Made by a program: the position numbers and the translations under genes. Shown one piece after another: positions 1-8,473 of a stretch of 40,147 bases of DNA (within the stretch, counting starts at the first letter, position 1; each line of letters begins with the position of its first letter). The stretch covers positions 1 through 40,147 of the forward strand of contig JAGUZQ010000042.1 in NCBI GenBank assembly GCA_020060765.1. The letters run 5' to 3'. The DNA comes from Planctomycetota bacterium. Lineage in GTDB: Bacteria > Planctomycetota > SZUA-567. The notes beneath the pieces were generated by a model, which was not told the DNA's origin, made no database searches, and worked only from the letters and a program-made list of their open reading frames with translations.

Positions 1-66
1 ATGACTTGCAGTCTTCGGCAAAAAGCGGATAGTGAAATTCCGCAAAATATCCGAAGAGCTTACGCG

Positions 67-146
67 CGTCATTCCCGCGGAGGCGGGAATCCAGGAGGGG
101 AATCGCACGCAACACCGCCTGGATTCCCGCCTTCGCGGGAATGACG
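67..146. repeat. Inverted-repeat element, family A, copy 1
   Basis: Two 28-base arms (68-95 and 118-145) are inverted copies of each other with one mismatch; each contains ATTCCCGCG and GCGGGAAT cores, so each arm is itself a hairpin. The 22-base centre shows no coding sign. The same element recurs at 8358-8437, and one arm recurs at 26377-26405. Translated, such elements give the RHSRGGGNPG strings often seen as spurious peptides. The preceding bases 1-66 hold a loose hairpin (TCTTCGG near 12, CCGAAGA near 53) and no supportable gene. Confidence 0.85.
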
Positions 147-158
147 GTACAAGTTTTT

Positions 159-239
159 CCTTAATTAAACCGTATTGAGGTAGGAGGGGGTGAAAGTCTT
201 TCCCCTTTCACCCCCTCTAACTCCCCCTGAAAGGGGGAG
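159..239. repeat. Repeat families B and C, copy 1
   Basis: CCTTAATTAAACCGTATTG (159-177, family B) is followed by two G-rich hairpins of family C. The first has arms 184-196 and 205-217 (GGGGGTGAAAG core). The second has arms 221-228 and 232-239 (CTCCCCCT/AGGGGGAG). The order A-B-C is repeated at 26377-26485, and B plus a piece of C lies in inverse orientation at 14573-14604. Bases 240-304 hold nothing recognisable. Confidence 0.75.
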
Positions 240-304
240 AACTTAAAATTTACCAGAACGGCATGAATTAACTTCAAGTGATATAAAACCGAGTTTCGCG
301 ACTT

Positions 305-338
305 AAAAAAGGCTTCAGGAATCACCATCCCTGAAGCC
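305..338 (-). terminator. Rho-independent terminator of the LarA-like gene
   Basis: Perfect 9-base arms GGCTTCAGG (311-319) and CCTGAAGCC (330-338) enclose a 10-base loop. Read on the minus strand the hairpin is followed directly by six T (305-310), 32 bases past the stop codon of the gene at 370-1653. Confidence 0.8.
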
Positions 339-369
339 TAGAGCCTGAAGCCTGAAAGCTGCCAAGCGC

Positions 370-1653
370 CTACGCGAAATCCTTTTCCAGCGCCCAGAGG
401 CCGAGGGCGGGGTTGCTGATATAATATATCTCTTCCCCGTCCACGGTCTGGTAGCCGTCAACCAGTTTTTCCGGATCGTATTTTTTAACCGTCTCGTGAT
501 AATCCGCCCACCGGAAGCCGACGCCCTCGACTTCCTCGCGGGAGAGTTTTTTCGGGTCGGTGCAATAAGTGATTTTGAAACGTCCCTCGCTGGAGCCGTG
601 GATCAGGTGCGCGGCGGCGGAAAGGTTGTTGCGGATGTCTTCGTTTTCCTTAACCGCCCGCATGGTCGCGGGAGTGCCGCGGTAGCCGTACTTGCGGATG
701 AGGCGGTCGATTTCCGGGTCTTCGCCGAACTCGTGGACGCCAGGCGCGAGCACGATCAGATCGCCGTCGTCGGCAATCACCATCCGTGTGCGGTAGACCG
801 ACTTGTTCCCCAGCCAGGTGGAATTGAATTCCTTGGGCGTGAGGTAGACCACGCATTTCTTGATCGGCCGGTCGAGAAGATCGAGATTGACCTGCTGACT
901 GAGCGCGCAACCCTGGCGGAAACAGTCTACGTCGTCGCCGATGTAGAGACCGCGCAGGACGAGGCTGCCTTTTTCCTTGCCGATAACGGTGAGGATGAAA
1001 TAGATCGGCAGGTGCGAGACGAATTTGTCGTAGGCATAGTTGAACACCGCGCGCACCGGCGTGTCGGTGCGACCGAGGATGGTCTCCATGTTGCAGGCCG
1101 CGCCGAGGAAATGGCTTTTGTTGATCATGTCGCTGCCGCCGACGCCGACGCAGACGTTTTTGGTGTAGTTGGCCATGCCCACCACTTCGTGCGGCACGAT
1201 CTGCCCCAGCGACAGCACCAGGTCATAGCCGCCGTCCAGCAGGATTTTGCTGATCTCGACCTTCATTTCATAATCGACCTTGCCGCCGGAAAATTCCTTC
1301 AACTTTTTCGAGGGAACGACCCCGACCTCGCGCACGCCCCTGCGCCAGTCGTGCACGAGAAAACGGTCAAGCGGAATGTCGGGGCCAAACATCATCCGAA
1401 TCTGTTTCTCGTTCATGGCCACGTGCGTGCCCAGTGCAGGCAGGAGATCCACCTGCGCGGAAGGGGAAAGCTTTTTATAAAGATAATCCGCAATCGGTCC
1501 GGCATCGGAATAGAGGCGGGTATGGTCGGGCGGTAGCAGCAGAACTTTCTTCGGCGCGAAACCGAGGTTGGCGAGAAAGGCGTCCAGATGCCGGTGTTTT
1601 TCCTCGTTGGTGATAACGCGCTCGGGCGAGCCGTCGGCCAGAAATGTCGTCAT
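370..1653 (-). CDS. LarA-type nickel-dependent lactate racemase homologue (DUF2088 family)
   Basis: A 427-residue cytoplasmic protein of the LarA family, whose founding member racemises lactate with a covalently held nickel-pincer nucleotide; other members racemise or epimerise different 2-hydroxyacids. DHTR (43-46) and GTH (75-77) are the usual N-terminal motifs. H155, K165 and H181 keep exactly the 10- and 16-residue spacing of H174, K184 and H200 in Lactobacillus plantarum LarA, where the lysine carries the cofactor. H77 fits the catalytic histidine of the GTH motif. The cofactor site therefore looks intact. The start is backed by AGGAGAAA just upstream of the ATG. No larB, larC or larE lies nearby, so the cofactor must be made from genes elsewhere. 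The substrate cannot be told from sequence, so a lactate-specific symbol is not given. Confidence 0.85.
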   Translation of the reverse strand: MTTFLADGSPERVITNEEKHRHLDAFLANLGFAPKKVLLLPPDHTRLYSDAGPIADYLYKKLSPSAQVDLLPALGTHVAMNEKQIRMMFGPDIPLDRFLVHDWRRGVREVGVVPSKKLKEFSGGKVDYEMKVEISKILLDGGYDLVLSLGQIVPHEVVGMANYTKNVCVGVGGSDMINKSHFLGAACNMETILGRTDTPVRAVFNYAYDKFVSHLPIYFILTVIGKEKGSLVLRGLYIGDDVDCFRQGCALSQQVNLDLLDRPIKKCVVYLTPKEFNSTWLGNKSVYRTRMVIADDGDLIVLAPGVHEFGEDPEIDRLIRKYGYRGTPATMRAVKENEDIRNNLSAAAHLIHGSSEGRFKITYCTDPKKLSREEVEGVGFRWADYHETVKKYDPEKLVDGYQTVDGEEIYYISNPALGLWALEKDFA

Positions 1654-1695
1654 TGCTTTCTCCTATTTGTTTGACAATGCTGTAAAAAGATGCGA

Positions 1696-1809
1696 GGGAC
1701 TAAGAAAAATCTTCATCAAGCGCGGTTCTGATAATCTCTGATCGCGAATAACTTACGGCAATTAGTAAAATCGCCGAACGGTGTCTTAGTCCCTTAGAGC
1801 CTTAGCCCC
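1696..1809. repeat. Octamer inverted repeat, family D, copy 1
   Basis: GGGACTAAG at 1696-1704 is the inverse of CTTAGTCCC at 1785-1793; the right arm goes on as tandem octamers TTAGTCCC, TTAGAGCC and TTAGCCCC (1786-1809). The 80-base loop has no coding sign. It fills most of the space between the LarA-like gene and the DUF502 gene. The right arm nearly matches that at 23511-23550. Confidence 0.75.
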
Positions 1810-1824
1810 TAATCCGTCACTTTT

Positions 1825-2418
1825 CTAATCGTGCTTCTTATCCTTATTGCCGACGCCGGCGGTGAGCGCCAGGCGCATGGCGTCCTGCATCTTCATGTTG
1901 ATGGGGACGATCTTGTCTCGCGGCATGAAAACGGTGAAGCCTCCCATCTGGTAGCTCATGGGAAAAAACACCGCCACGTCGCCGTCGCGCGCCAGTTCGT
2001 CGGGAAGCGAGGAGCAGTCGGAGCGGGTAACAAAGCCCAGCATTTTTCTGCCATTGCCCATATCCACCGTCACCACCTGGTTGGCCTCTCCGTCGGACTT
2101 GCTGGAGAAAAAACCCAGCATGTCGCTGACCGCGCCGTAGATGGTCTTGACCAGCGGGATGCTTTCCAGCAGATGCTCGCCCCACCTGACCAGCCTGCGC
2201 ACCAGCAGGAAATTCATCAGCGCACCGATCAAGATCAGCAGCAGCAGCCCGGCCGCCAGCCCCAGGCCGGGAGAATATATTTCCGGCACCAGCGCCGTGA
2301 TTCCCCGACCCAGCAGTTTTTCCGTGCTGGTGACCAGCCAGTAAACGCAATAGATCGTCAGGGCGATAGGCAACACCGTCGCCAACCCCTTTAGGATATG
2401 GTTGCCGAGATTTTTCAT
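1825..2418 (-). CDS. DUF502 family inner-membrane protein
   Basis: A 197-residue protein with the DUF502 layout: two N-terminal membrane helices (about 8-30 and 48-72) joined by a short loop, then a soluble domain with the family signature around IPLVKTIYGAVSDML and the FPMSYQMGGFTVFMP segment. DUF502 has no established function. Its ATG overlaps the TGA of dprA by four bases (2415-2418), so translation is probably coupled and both are read from the promoter at 3584-3612. The family assignment is firm; any function would be a guess. Confidence 0.85.
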   Translation of the reverse strand: MKNLGNHILKGLATVLPIALTIYCVYWLVTSTEKLLGRGITALVPEIYSPGLGLAAGLLLLILIGALMNFLLVRRLVRWGEHLLESIPLVKTIYGAVSDMLGFFSSKSDGEANQVVTVDMGNGRKMLGFVTRSDCSSLPDELARDGDVAVFFPMSYQMGGFTVFMPRDKIVPINMKMQDAMRLALTAGVGNKDKKHD

Positions 2419-3551
2419 TTCGCACTCCCGCGCCGGAGAAAGAACTTGCCCGGCTTCTGTTGCACCTGCTGCTTGATTTCCATAATCATGAGCGTGGCTG
2501 AAACCGTCGACACTGGCAGGCCAGTCGCGGCGCAGATTTCGTCAATGTGTACCGGTTCATGATCCAGCCGCGAAAGGATCAGCTCTTCGTTGTCGACCGG
2601 TTTGATATTGGAGAAAGAGTTGCCGCGAACCGGAGCCGGTTTCGATTTTTCCTGTTCGGAGACGGCTTTCGCCGCGGCGTCTGACATAGGCCCGAGTTCA
2701 GACAGGATGTCCTCCAGATTGCGCACCAGCGTCGCGCCTTCTCGGATCAGGCGGTGACAGCCGGTGGCGTTAAGCTGGTCGATACGGCCGGGAATGGCGA
2801 AAATCTCCCGGTTCATTTCTCCCGCAAATCGGGCGGTAATCAGCGCGCCCGAACGCTCCGGCGCCTCCACCACCAGCACCCCCAGGCTCAGTCCCGCGAT
2901 GATGCGGTTGCGGCGGGGGAAATTCTCTCTGGCCGGGCCCACGTCCATGGGGAATTCGCTGATGACCGCGCCGTGTCCGGCAATTTCTGCGGCGAGGTCG
3001 CGGTTCTCTTCCGGATACATGTGCGCCAGTCCGCAGCCGACCACCGCCAGCGTGCGCCCGCGCGCGGCCAGCGCCCCGCGATGCGCGTAGGAATCGATGC
3101 CCCGGGCGAGGCCGCTGACAACGGTGAACCCGGCGCGCGCCAGCAGACTGCCGAATCTCTCCGCCTGTTCGTGGCCGTAGTTGCTGGCGCGGCGGGTGCC
3201 GACCAGCGCCAGCGACAAGTTATCCGCAGGCTTCAATTCGCCCCGCACATATAATATGAAAGGAGGATCGTAAGTCGAGCGCAGATGCGCGGGATAGGCG
3301 GGGTCATCAAAGGCGATCAGCGAAACGCCGTGCCGAGCCGCGAGTTCCAGTTCCGGGCGGGGGTCGATCTTGCCTGCGGCGAGAACGCCCTTGACGTGAT
3401 TGGCCGTCACCCCTTCGACGCCTTTGAGCTCGCTTTCGGCCGCGCCAAGTACGCGGTCGCTGTCGCCGAAGTGGCGCAGCAGACGATTGACCGTCACGCA
3501 ACCGATGCCCGGCGCCAGCGCCAGTCGCACCAGATTTTCCACCTGCTCCAT
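2415..3551 (-). CDS. dprA: DNA-processing protein DprA (Smf)
   Basis: A 378-residue DprA. In transformation DprA binds incoming single-stranded DNA and loads RecA on it; it occurs widely in non-competent bacteria too. An N-terminal helix-hairpin-helix region (about 1-65) is followed by the Rossmann-like core with GTRRASNYG, SGLARGIDSYAH, FPRRNRIIAGLS, ERSGALITA and FAIPG, all diagnostic. A C-terminal winged-helix (DML1-like) domain covers about 320-375 (EICAATGLPVSTVSATL). The ATG is preceded by AGAGGTG at good spacing and by a near-consensus promoter. It overlaps the DUF502 gene by four bases. Confidence 0.95.
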   Translation of the reverse strand: MEQVENLVRLALAPGIGCVTVNRLLRHFGDSDRVLGAAESELKGVEGVTANHVKGVLAAGKIDPRPELELAARHGVSLIAFDDPAYPAHLRSTYDPPFILYVRGELKPADNLSLALVGTRRASNYGHEQAERFGSLLARAGFTVVSGLARGIDSYAHRGALAARGRTLAVVGCGLAHMYPEENRDLAAEIAGHGAVISEFPMDVGPARENFPRRNRIIAGLSLGVLVVEAPERSGALITARFAGEMNREIFAIPGRIDQLNATGCHRLIREGATLVRNLEDILSELGPMSDAAAKAVSEQEKSKPAPVRGNSFSNIKPVDNEELILSRLDHEPVHIDEICAATGLPVSTVSATLMIMEIKQQVQQKPGKFFLRRGSAK

Positions 3552-3583
3552 CTTACACCTCTTGCCGCAAAAATGTGAACTGT

Positions 3584-3612
3584 ATGATACCGCTCAAGTA
3601 GCAACGCGTCAA
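3584..3612 (-). promoter_or_regulatory. Sigma-70-type promoter of dprA-DUF502
   Basis: On the minus strand TTGACG (3607-3612) and TATCAT (3584-3589) are separated by 17 bases, each one base off consensus. It lies 33 bases above the dprA start. Confidence 0.7.
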
Positions 3613-3668
3613 GCAATTCGCCGGATTGCGGAATTGCGTTGCGAGGGAAAGACTGCTATCATGCAGGC

Positions 3669-5405
3669 ATGGAAAACTGGAAAAAAATTCTCCAGCCGGA
3701 GTTGTGGCGCGACGCCTTTTCCCTGCCCGGAAAATCGGGAACGGAAAAACTCTGCCTGTTTCTGCGCGCCTATCTGGGGAAAATCCGCCGCCTCGGCGCG
3801 AACCTGCCGCTATTCGGGAAAAGCGAACATTTTAATAAAGTGCTTGGCGAACTGGCAACGAAATTCGTGTTAGAAGAAGCGGACTGTCCCGCCTGCGGCG
3901 AATCGGACGGAGTGAATGCAATCACCCTGGAAAATGGTTTCGGCTTGCGCCGCTGCCGGAAGTGCGGCTTGTTGTATACCTCTCCGCGCTGGCGGAAAGA
4001 CCAAGTATTGCCAGACCTGCGCGCAGCCGGAAACAAAGCGGAAAAAATCCTGCTGGCGCATAAACGCGTCAGTAAAATCGAACAACTGAAAAAACCCGGC
4101 AAAATTCTCGATGCCGCTTGCGACGACGGGGAATTTCTGGAAGTCGCCCATGACAGCGGCTATGCCGCCTGCGGCGTCAAGTCTCCGGGATTGCTCAAAA
4201 CCGGGGCAGAGGATTTTCATGGAACGGGATTTGACGTGATCGTGCTGTTTGACGCGCTGGCACACTCTGACAATCCGCGTGCGGAACTGGCGGCGCTCGG
4301 GGAACGGCTGACGCCGGACGGGATTGTCGTCCTGTCGCTGCCCAACGCCGGAAGCGAACAGGCGAGTGCCGATATCGCGTCCTGGCCGCTGCTCATGCCG
4401 TGGAAAAACCGGGGGCATTACGATTACGACTCGCTGGAAAAACTGGTCGACGGTTGCGGTTTTGAAATAATCGACGTAGATACCGAACTCTCCTCCGGCG
4501 TGGGTGAGGTCGGCGTTTTTCTGGTCGCCCTCAGGCGGAAGGAGTTCGAGCCGAACGGAAGGATTTTCCTGCGCGCCGACGCCGCGCGGGGAGACACGCT
4601 GTTTGCGACTCCCATCATCAAGGGTCTGAAGGAGAAATATCCCGGTTGCAAAATCACGGTAGCCACGCATTTTCCGGAACTGCTGGGCTATTTCGACGAT
4701 CTAGATTTCGTCCCCGCGACTGCGCCGGCTCCGCCGGAAGGAGTATTGCGGGCGCGATACGAATTGCTGCCGCAGATGCACGTGATCGATGCGCTCGCGC
4801 GGCTGTGCCGCAGCGGAAAGCCGGATCGGCATCTGTATTACCGGGTCACGGAGGAGGAAAAAGCCTGGGCGGAAAAACTCCTGTCAGGCCTGCGCGCGAC
4901 CGGAAAGACGCTGGCCGGAATTCACGCCCTGGCCGGTTCCAGGATAAAATCGTGGAAACGCGAAAACTGGCTGGCGCTGGCGAAAATGCTGGAGCGGGAA
5001 AATGTTTCCGTAGTCACCCTGGGCGCGAACGCGGACTCGCTGGCGCTGGACGTGGCGCTGAACCTGTGCGGGAAAATTTCCCTGCGCGAATCGGTGGCGA
5101 TTCTCCAGCAGCTTGATCTATTCGTGGGACTGGATTCCTTCCTCTCGCATGCGGCAGGCGCGGTGTGCACCCCGCGCGTGATCCTGTACGGTTCCACCGA
5201 TCCGGAACGGTTGCTGTGCGACGCCGACGTCTGCCCCTCGGAAATCCTGCGCGGGGAGTGCGAATTTCCCGGCTGCCGCCAGAATTGCCTGCCGGATCAA
5301 TGGCTGCGCAATATCTCCTGCCGCCAGCAAAACCTGCGGTGCATGGAATCGATCACGCCGGAACTGGTGCGGGAAAAATGCCTGCGACTCATCAGCCCCA
5401 TGTAA
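3669..5405 (+). CDS. Zinc-ribbon/methyltransferase-like domain fused to GT9 (heptosyltransferase-type) glycosyltransferase
   Basis: About 578 residues with three parts. Near 65-100 is a zinc ribbon (CPACGE, then CRKCGLLY). About 125-290 has the order of a class I SAM methyltransferase (ILDAACDDGEFL; FDVIVLFDALAHSDNPRAEL; LTPDGIVVLSLPNA). About 300-578 is a GT9 domain like ADP-heptose:LPS heptosyltransferases: FLRADAARGDTLFATPIIKGL, then IHALAGSRIKSWKRENW, then DLFVGLDSFLSHAAGA. GT9 enzymes act at the inner face of the membrane on lipid-A or glycolipid acceptors. Motif I of the methyltransferase part is degenerate (AACDDG where GxGxG is usual) and the strand-2 acidic residue is lysine (GVKSP), so methyl transfer is doubtful. 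I chose the ATG at 3669; the frame is open to a TTG at 3639. The 3' end overlaps the convergent gene by 14 bases. Confidence 0.8.
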   Translation: MENWKKILQPELWRDAFSLPGKSGTEKLCLFLRAYLGKIRRLGANLPLFGKSEHFNKVLGELATKFVLEEADCPACGESDGVNAITLENGFGLRRCRKCGLLYTSPRWRKDQVLPDLRAAGNKAEKILLAHKRVSKIEQLKKPGKILDAACDDGEFLEVAHDSGYAACGVKSPGLLKTGAEDFHGTGFDVIVLFDALAHSDNPRAELAALGERLTPDGIVVLSLPNAGSEQASADIASWPLLMPWKNRGHYDYDSLEKLVDGCGFEIIDVDTELSSGVGEVGVFLVALRRKEFEPNGRIFLRADAARGDTLFATPIIKGLKEKYPGCKITVATHFPELLGYFDDLDFVPATAPAPPEGVLRARYELLPQMHVIDALARLCRSGKPDRHLYYRVTEEEKAWAEKLLSGLRATGKTLAGIHALAGSRIKSWKRENWLALAKMLERENVSVVTLGANADSLALDVALNLCGKISLRESVAILQQLDLFVGLDSFLSHAAGAVCTPRVILYGSTDPERLLCDADVCPSEILRGECEFPGCRQNCLPDQWLRNISCRQQNLRCMESITPELVREKCLRLISPM

Positions 5406-7491
5406 AGGCGCTGATAATGACTGCCAAGGAAATAGCGGCAAGCAGAGCCGAGACCAGGTAGCAGTACAACCCCCAGTTGTTGCTGAAATCCAGCCGCCGG
5501 TCGAGAGCCTGGTATAAATCCAACCCCAGCTTGGCGGCGGCAAAGGTTGCCAACTTTAACAGGGGCGGGCGGGATTTTTTCTGCGCTTTCTCCGGTGCCA
5601 GGATGGCGTCGGCTCCTTCCGGCATTTCTCCCAGCGATTCGTCCCCGAACAGATCGCTGTCCATGCCGAGTTCGCCGAACGCTTCCATCAGTTCGTCGGA
5701 AGGAGCCGAGTCCAGAGTGTCTACCTGAGGAAAAGCGTCGGGAGAATCCGGCAGGGAAGACAGATCCACCGGCAGGTCGTCTAGTTCCTCTTCCGGAAGT
5801 TCTTCCGGCAGGGACATCTCCACCGCTTCGCCCAGCAAACCGCTGTCGTCGCCCAGACCGCTTTCGAGCAAGGCGACGGTGTCCATCTTGCCGATTTCGT
5901 CAGACGCTTCCGGCAGATCTATCGCCCTGGCGTCTTCCGGCAGCAGATCAACCGCCTCTCCGGCGGAGAAAGAATCCTCAAAATTTTCGGGCAGTTCGCC
6001 CGCGAGACTGTCGAGGGAAAATTCCGGCGCCGCTTCCTCCGGCGAAAGATTCTGGACAGAGGTTTCCTCCGGCCGCGCCAGCAGTTGGGATAGTTTATCG
6101 TCTAGCAGCTCGAACTGATCCTGCTGCTCGTCGCCGGGAAAAACTTCTTCCTGTCGATAACTTCCCTCCGGCATCAAATCCGGCGGCGGCAGCTCCGAGC
6201 CTCTGCCGAAAGCGGAATCCGTGTCAGCGCTGGGCGCGTCTTCAGTTTCCGCAAAAGCATCCAGCAGGCTGCTGACGCCATCGCTTTTTTTCTCCGGCAG
6301 GTCGTCGTCCTCGCCGCCAGGAAGCAGGTCGGTGGGGAATTTGCCGCCGAACGATTCCAGCGGCGCGGGAAGCGAACCCGGGCTTTCGACAAAAACGGAA
6401 GAATCGCTCCCCGCCTGGAAAGGCGAACTCCCATCGTCGACGGCGAAAAAACTATCGAGAAAGCTGTCGCCTTCATCTTCCCGCAGTGCGTCTTCTATCT
6501 GGGGATGTTCCTCGGTGCCGCGCAAGGCTTCCGGCAGTTTGCCGAACTCCGCGAACTGGTCAAACCGGCTGCCGGGTTCAGCGGGACGGCCAGCGGCGGT
6601 GCTCGGCGCGGGCTGCCCCAGGAGGTCGCTCAACTCTCCGTCCGCACCGAGAATTACAGAATCGTCCTTGAAACTTACGCGAGTCAGCTCCGGCAGATCG
6701 CACAGGGGAGAACGGTAAGCGGTGCTGAATTCTCCCTCCGGCTCCGCCAGAGCCTCGACCGAGGCCAGGATGTCGCCCAGGTGATCCTCTGCATCCAGTT
6801 CGTGACCGGTTTCCCGGCGCGGATCCCCGTCCGCCAGTTCCGGCGGCAGCGCGTCGCCGCCGAAAAAATCCCGACCGACGGCAAAATCCCCGGCGACGGG
6901 ATTATCAGAAAACGCGGATTCGACCGCAGGGAAATCGCTGGCGGTTTCCCGCGAGGAAAACGTGTCCTCCAGCATGTCGGTATCGAGAAAATCCTCGGGA
7001 GCTTCCCGCCCAAAATTTTCTCCCGCCAATTCGGCAGCGGAAAGAATCCGGGTCTTGTCGCCTGATTGTTCCTGTTCTATTTCCGGAGGCGCGTCGACAA
7101 AATCGTCCTCGCGCTCCAGGATGACGGTCTTGCTGTTGTCGCGATTGACAATGACTGTGCGCGAATTTTCCGCCACATCCGATTCCATCAGCAGCAACCG
7201 GTCGCCGGGAAGCAGCGAGGAGGTGTCGGGAAAGGCGCGCTTGAGCACCCTGGTGGTTTTCAGTTTTTCCTCGTAGGCGGGAGCAGAGGGAGCAGCCAGT
7301 TCCAGCTCGCCCTCATAGGTGGTGTCGTCGGGCTCGAAGTCGAAATCGATCTCGTCGAGGCTGCCCAGGGCGAATTCCGGCGGCAACTCTTCAGCGAGGG
7401 GAACTGTCGCCGACGAAGAACCGTTCTTTCCGTCGAAGTCGGTGAACAGAAAACCCTCGCCCTGCTGTCGCGATCCGGGATTATCGGCCAT
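5392..7491 (-). CDS. Very acidic, tail-anchored protein of unknown function
   Basis: 699 residues, not recognised. Roughly residues 115-630 form a low-complexity acidic stretch dominated by D, E, S, L, P and A with very few lysines, probably disordered. It is studded with short hydrophobic pieces (SLLDAF, FLDSFF, LPEELPEEELDDL) that could be repeated docking motifs. Residues about 70-110 (TRVLKRAFPDTSSLLPGDRL and following) look like a small folded beta-rich unit. The last 60 residues turn basic (KAQKKSRPP) and end in one membrane helix (about 674-698), so the bulk should lie in the cytoplasm. It starts 21 bases after the ExeA-like ATPase stop in the same operon. Its length, acidity and tail anchor suggest a scaffold working with that ATPase at the membrane; that is inference. 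The reading frame is clean for 2.1 kb. Confidence 0.75.
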   Translation of the reverse strand: MADNPGSRQQGEGFLFTDFDGKNGSSSATVPLAEELPPEFALGSLDEIDFDFEPDDTTYEGELELAAPSAPAYEEKLKTTRVLKRAFPDTSSLLPGDRLLLMESDVAENSRTVIVNRDNSKTVILEREDDFVDAPPEIEQEQSGDKTRILSAAELAGENFGREAPEDFLDTDMLEDTFSSRETASDFPAVESAFSDNPVAGDFAVGRDFFGGDALPPELADGDPRRETGHELDAEDHLGDILASVEALAEPEGEFSTAYRSPLCDLPELTRVSFKDDSVILGADGELSDLLGQPAPSTAAGRPAEPGSRFDQFAEFGKLPEALRGTEEHPQIEDALREDEGDSFLDSFFAVDDGSSPFQAGSDSSVFVESPGSLPAPLESFGGKFPTDLLPGGEDDDLPEKKSDGVSSLLDAFAETEDAPSADTDSAFGRGSELPPPDLMPEGSYRQEEVFPGDEQQDQFELLDDKLSQLLARPEETSVQNLSPEEAAPEFSLDSLAGELPENFEDSFSAGEAVDLLPEDARAIDLPEASDEIGKMDTVALLESGLGDDSGLLGEAVEMSLPEELPEEELDDLPVDLSSLPDSPDAFPQVDTLDSAPSDELMEAFGELGMDSDLFGDESLGEMPEGADAILAPEKAQKKSRPPLLKLATFAAAKLGLDLYQALDRRLDFSNNWGLYCYLVSALLAAISLAVIISAFTWG

Positions 7492-7512
7492 TCAATGCGT
7501 CCTGTCGAGCGC

Positions 7513-8313
7513 TCAGGCGTCCATGTCGGTAATCACCTGCTGCACGATATTTTCGTCCACCACCGGCGTGCGCTGACCAAAGCCCACCATCAGGCTCATG
7601 TCGGCGATGTTGTTCATCCGCCGGGGCACGCCCTCGCCCGCCGAGGCGATCAGCCTTCCCGCCTCGCGGGTAAAAATATCGCCGTTGCCGCCAGCAATAG
7701 CCATTCGGTGCGCGAGATATTTTTCCGAGTCTTCCTCGTCGAAGGCGCGAAGGTGATAACGCACGCTCAACCGCTGCAGGAGCTGAGGCATCTCCTCCAC
7801 CCGTTCGCGCAGTTCCGGCTGTCCCATCAGCACCAGCGTCAGGTAGAATTTTCGATCCTGCTGGAAATTCAGCAGCAGGCGGATCTCCTCCATCGTCATC
7901 TTGTCCATCACCATCTGCGCCTCGTCCACTATGATAATTGTACTGCATCCGCGGGCATGGTTGTCAAGCAGGCAGTCGGACAGCAGGTGCAGCAGCTCCA
8001 CCTTGCTCAACCCCTGCGCCTCGTAACCGAACTGGAGCAGGATTTCCTGGAGCAGTTCCACGCCCGACAGATTGGGATAGGGGATCAGCGCCACCTCGAA
8101 CCGGTCGGGGTCAAGTTCGTCCAGCAGCGACCGGGACAACAGCGTCTTCCCGCAGCCGTAGTCGCCGGTCAGCATCATCGCGCCTTGCCCCTCGGTGATA
8201 GCGTAAAGCATCCGGGTAAGCGCTTCCTCGTGCTGGCGGCTGAAATAGAAATAATGCGGGTCGGGGGTGTTCCGAAACGGCTTGTCGGCCAGCGACCAGT
8301 ATTGCTCGTACAT
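7513..8313 (-). CDS. ExeA/GspA-like AAA+ ATPase
   Basis: 266 residues. The N-terminal FxxxP(D)P...YF region (YWSLADKPFRNTPDPHYFYF) is typical of ExeA/GspA and related AAA_22 ATPases. Walker A is GDYGCGKT (50-57), Walker B is IIIVDEAQ (126-133), followed by the LRLLLNF-type helix and a sensor-2-like C-terminal lid (EGVPRRMNNIADMSLM). ExeA in Aeromonas works with ExeB to assemble the type II secretin through the peptidoglycan layer. This protein lacks ExeA's C-terminal membrane and peptidoglycan-binding parts and ends after the ATPase. No secretin or gsp gene is near; the partners are the acidic protein downstream and the coiled-coil membrane protein upstream. ExeA-like ATPases also occur in gliding, pilus and transposition (TniB/IstB-like) settings, but no transposase is present here. 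Confidence 0.85.
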   Translation of the reverse strand: MYEQYWSLADKPFRNTPDPHYFYFSRQHEEALTRMLYAITEGQGAMMLTGDYGCGKTLLSRSLLDELDPDRFEVALIPYPNLSGVELLQEILLQFGYEAQGLSKVELLHLLSDCLLDNHARGCSTIIIVDEAQMVMDKMTMEEIRLLLNFQQDRKFYLTLVLMGQPELRERVEEMPQLLQRLSVRYHLRAFDEEDSEKYLAHRMAIAGGNGDIFTREAGRLIASAGEGVPRRMNNIADMSLMVGFGQRTPVVDENIVQQVITDMDA

Positions 8314-8357
8314 ATATTCGCCTTTTCTAACTTCGAGTTTCGCATTTTTTTACGAAT

Positions 8358-8437
8358 CGTCATTCCTGCGCAGGCAGGAATCCAGGCGGTGTTGCGGACG
8401 GTTTCCCCACTGGATTCCTGCCTGCGCAGGAATGACG
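8358..8437. repeat. Inverted-repeat element, family A, copy 2
   Basis: Arms 8358-8385 and 8410-8437 are perfect 28-base inverted copies (CGTCATTCCTGCG and on) around a 24-base centre. It differs from copy 1 by paired changes (CCTGC/GCAGG in place of CCCGC/GCGGG) that keep each arm self-complementary, which suggests selection for the hairpin. It sits between two genes of the same presumed operon and could affect read-through. Confidence 0.85.
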
Positions 8438-8473
8438 GTCGAAAGTTTGTTTGTTTTTGCTTTGCGCTATAAC

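Noticed and set aside
1..144. Short frame beginning at base 1 with RHSRGGGNPG
   Set aside because: The peptide is a translation of the family A repeat and has no ribosome site.
7513..8313. TniB/IstB-like transposition ATPase
   Set aside because: The YWSLADKPFRNTPDPHYFYF start and lid fit ExeA-type proteins, and no transposase or element ends flank it.
7066..8472. Plus-strand open frame opposite the ExeA-like ATPase
   Set aside because: The minus-strand protein has clear Walker A and B motifs; this frame ends in translated family A repeat sequence.
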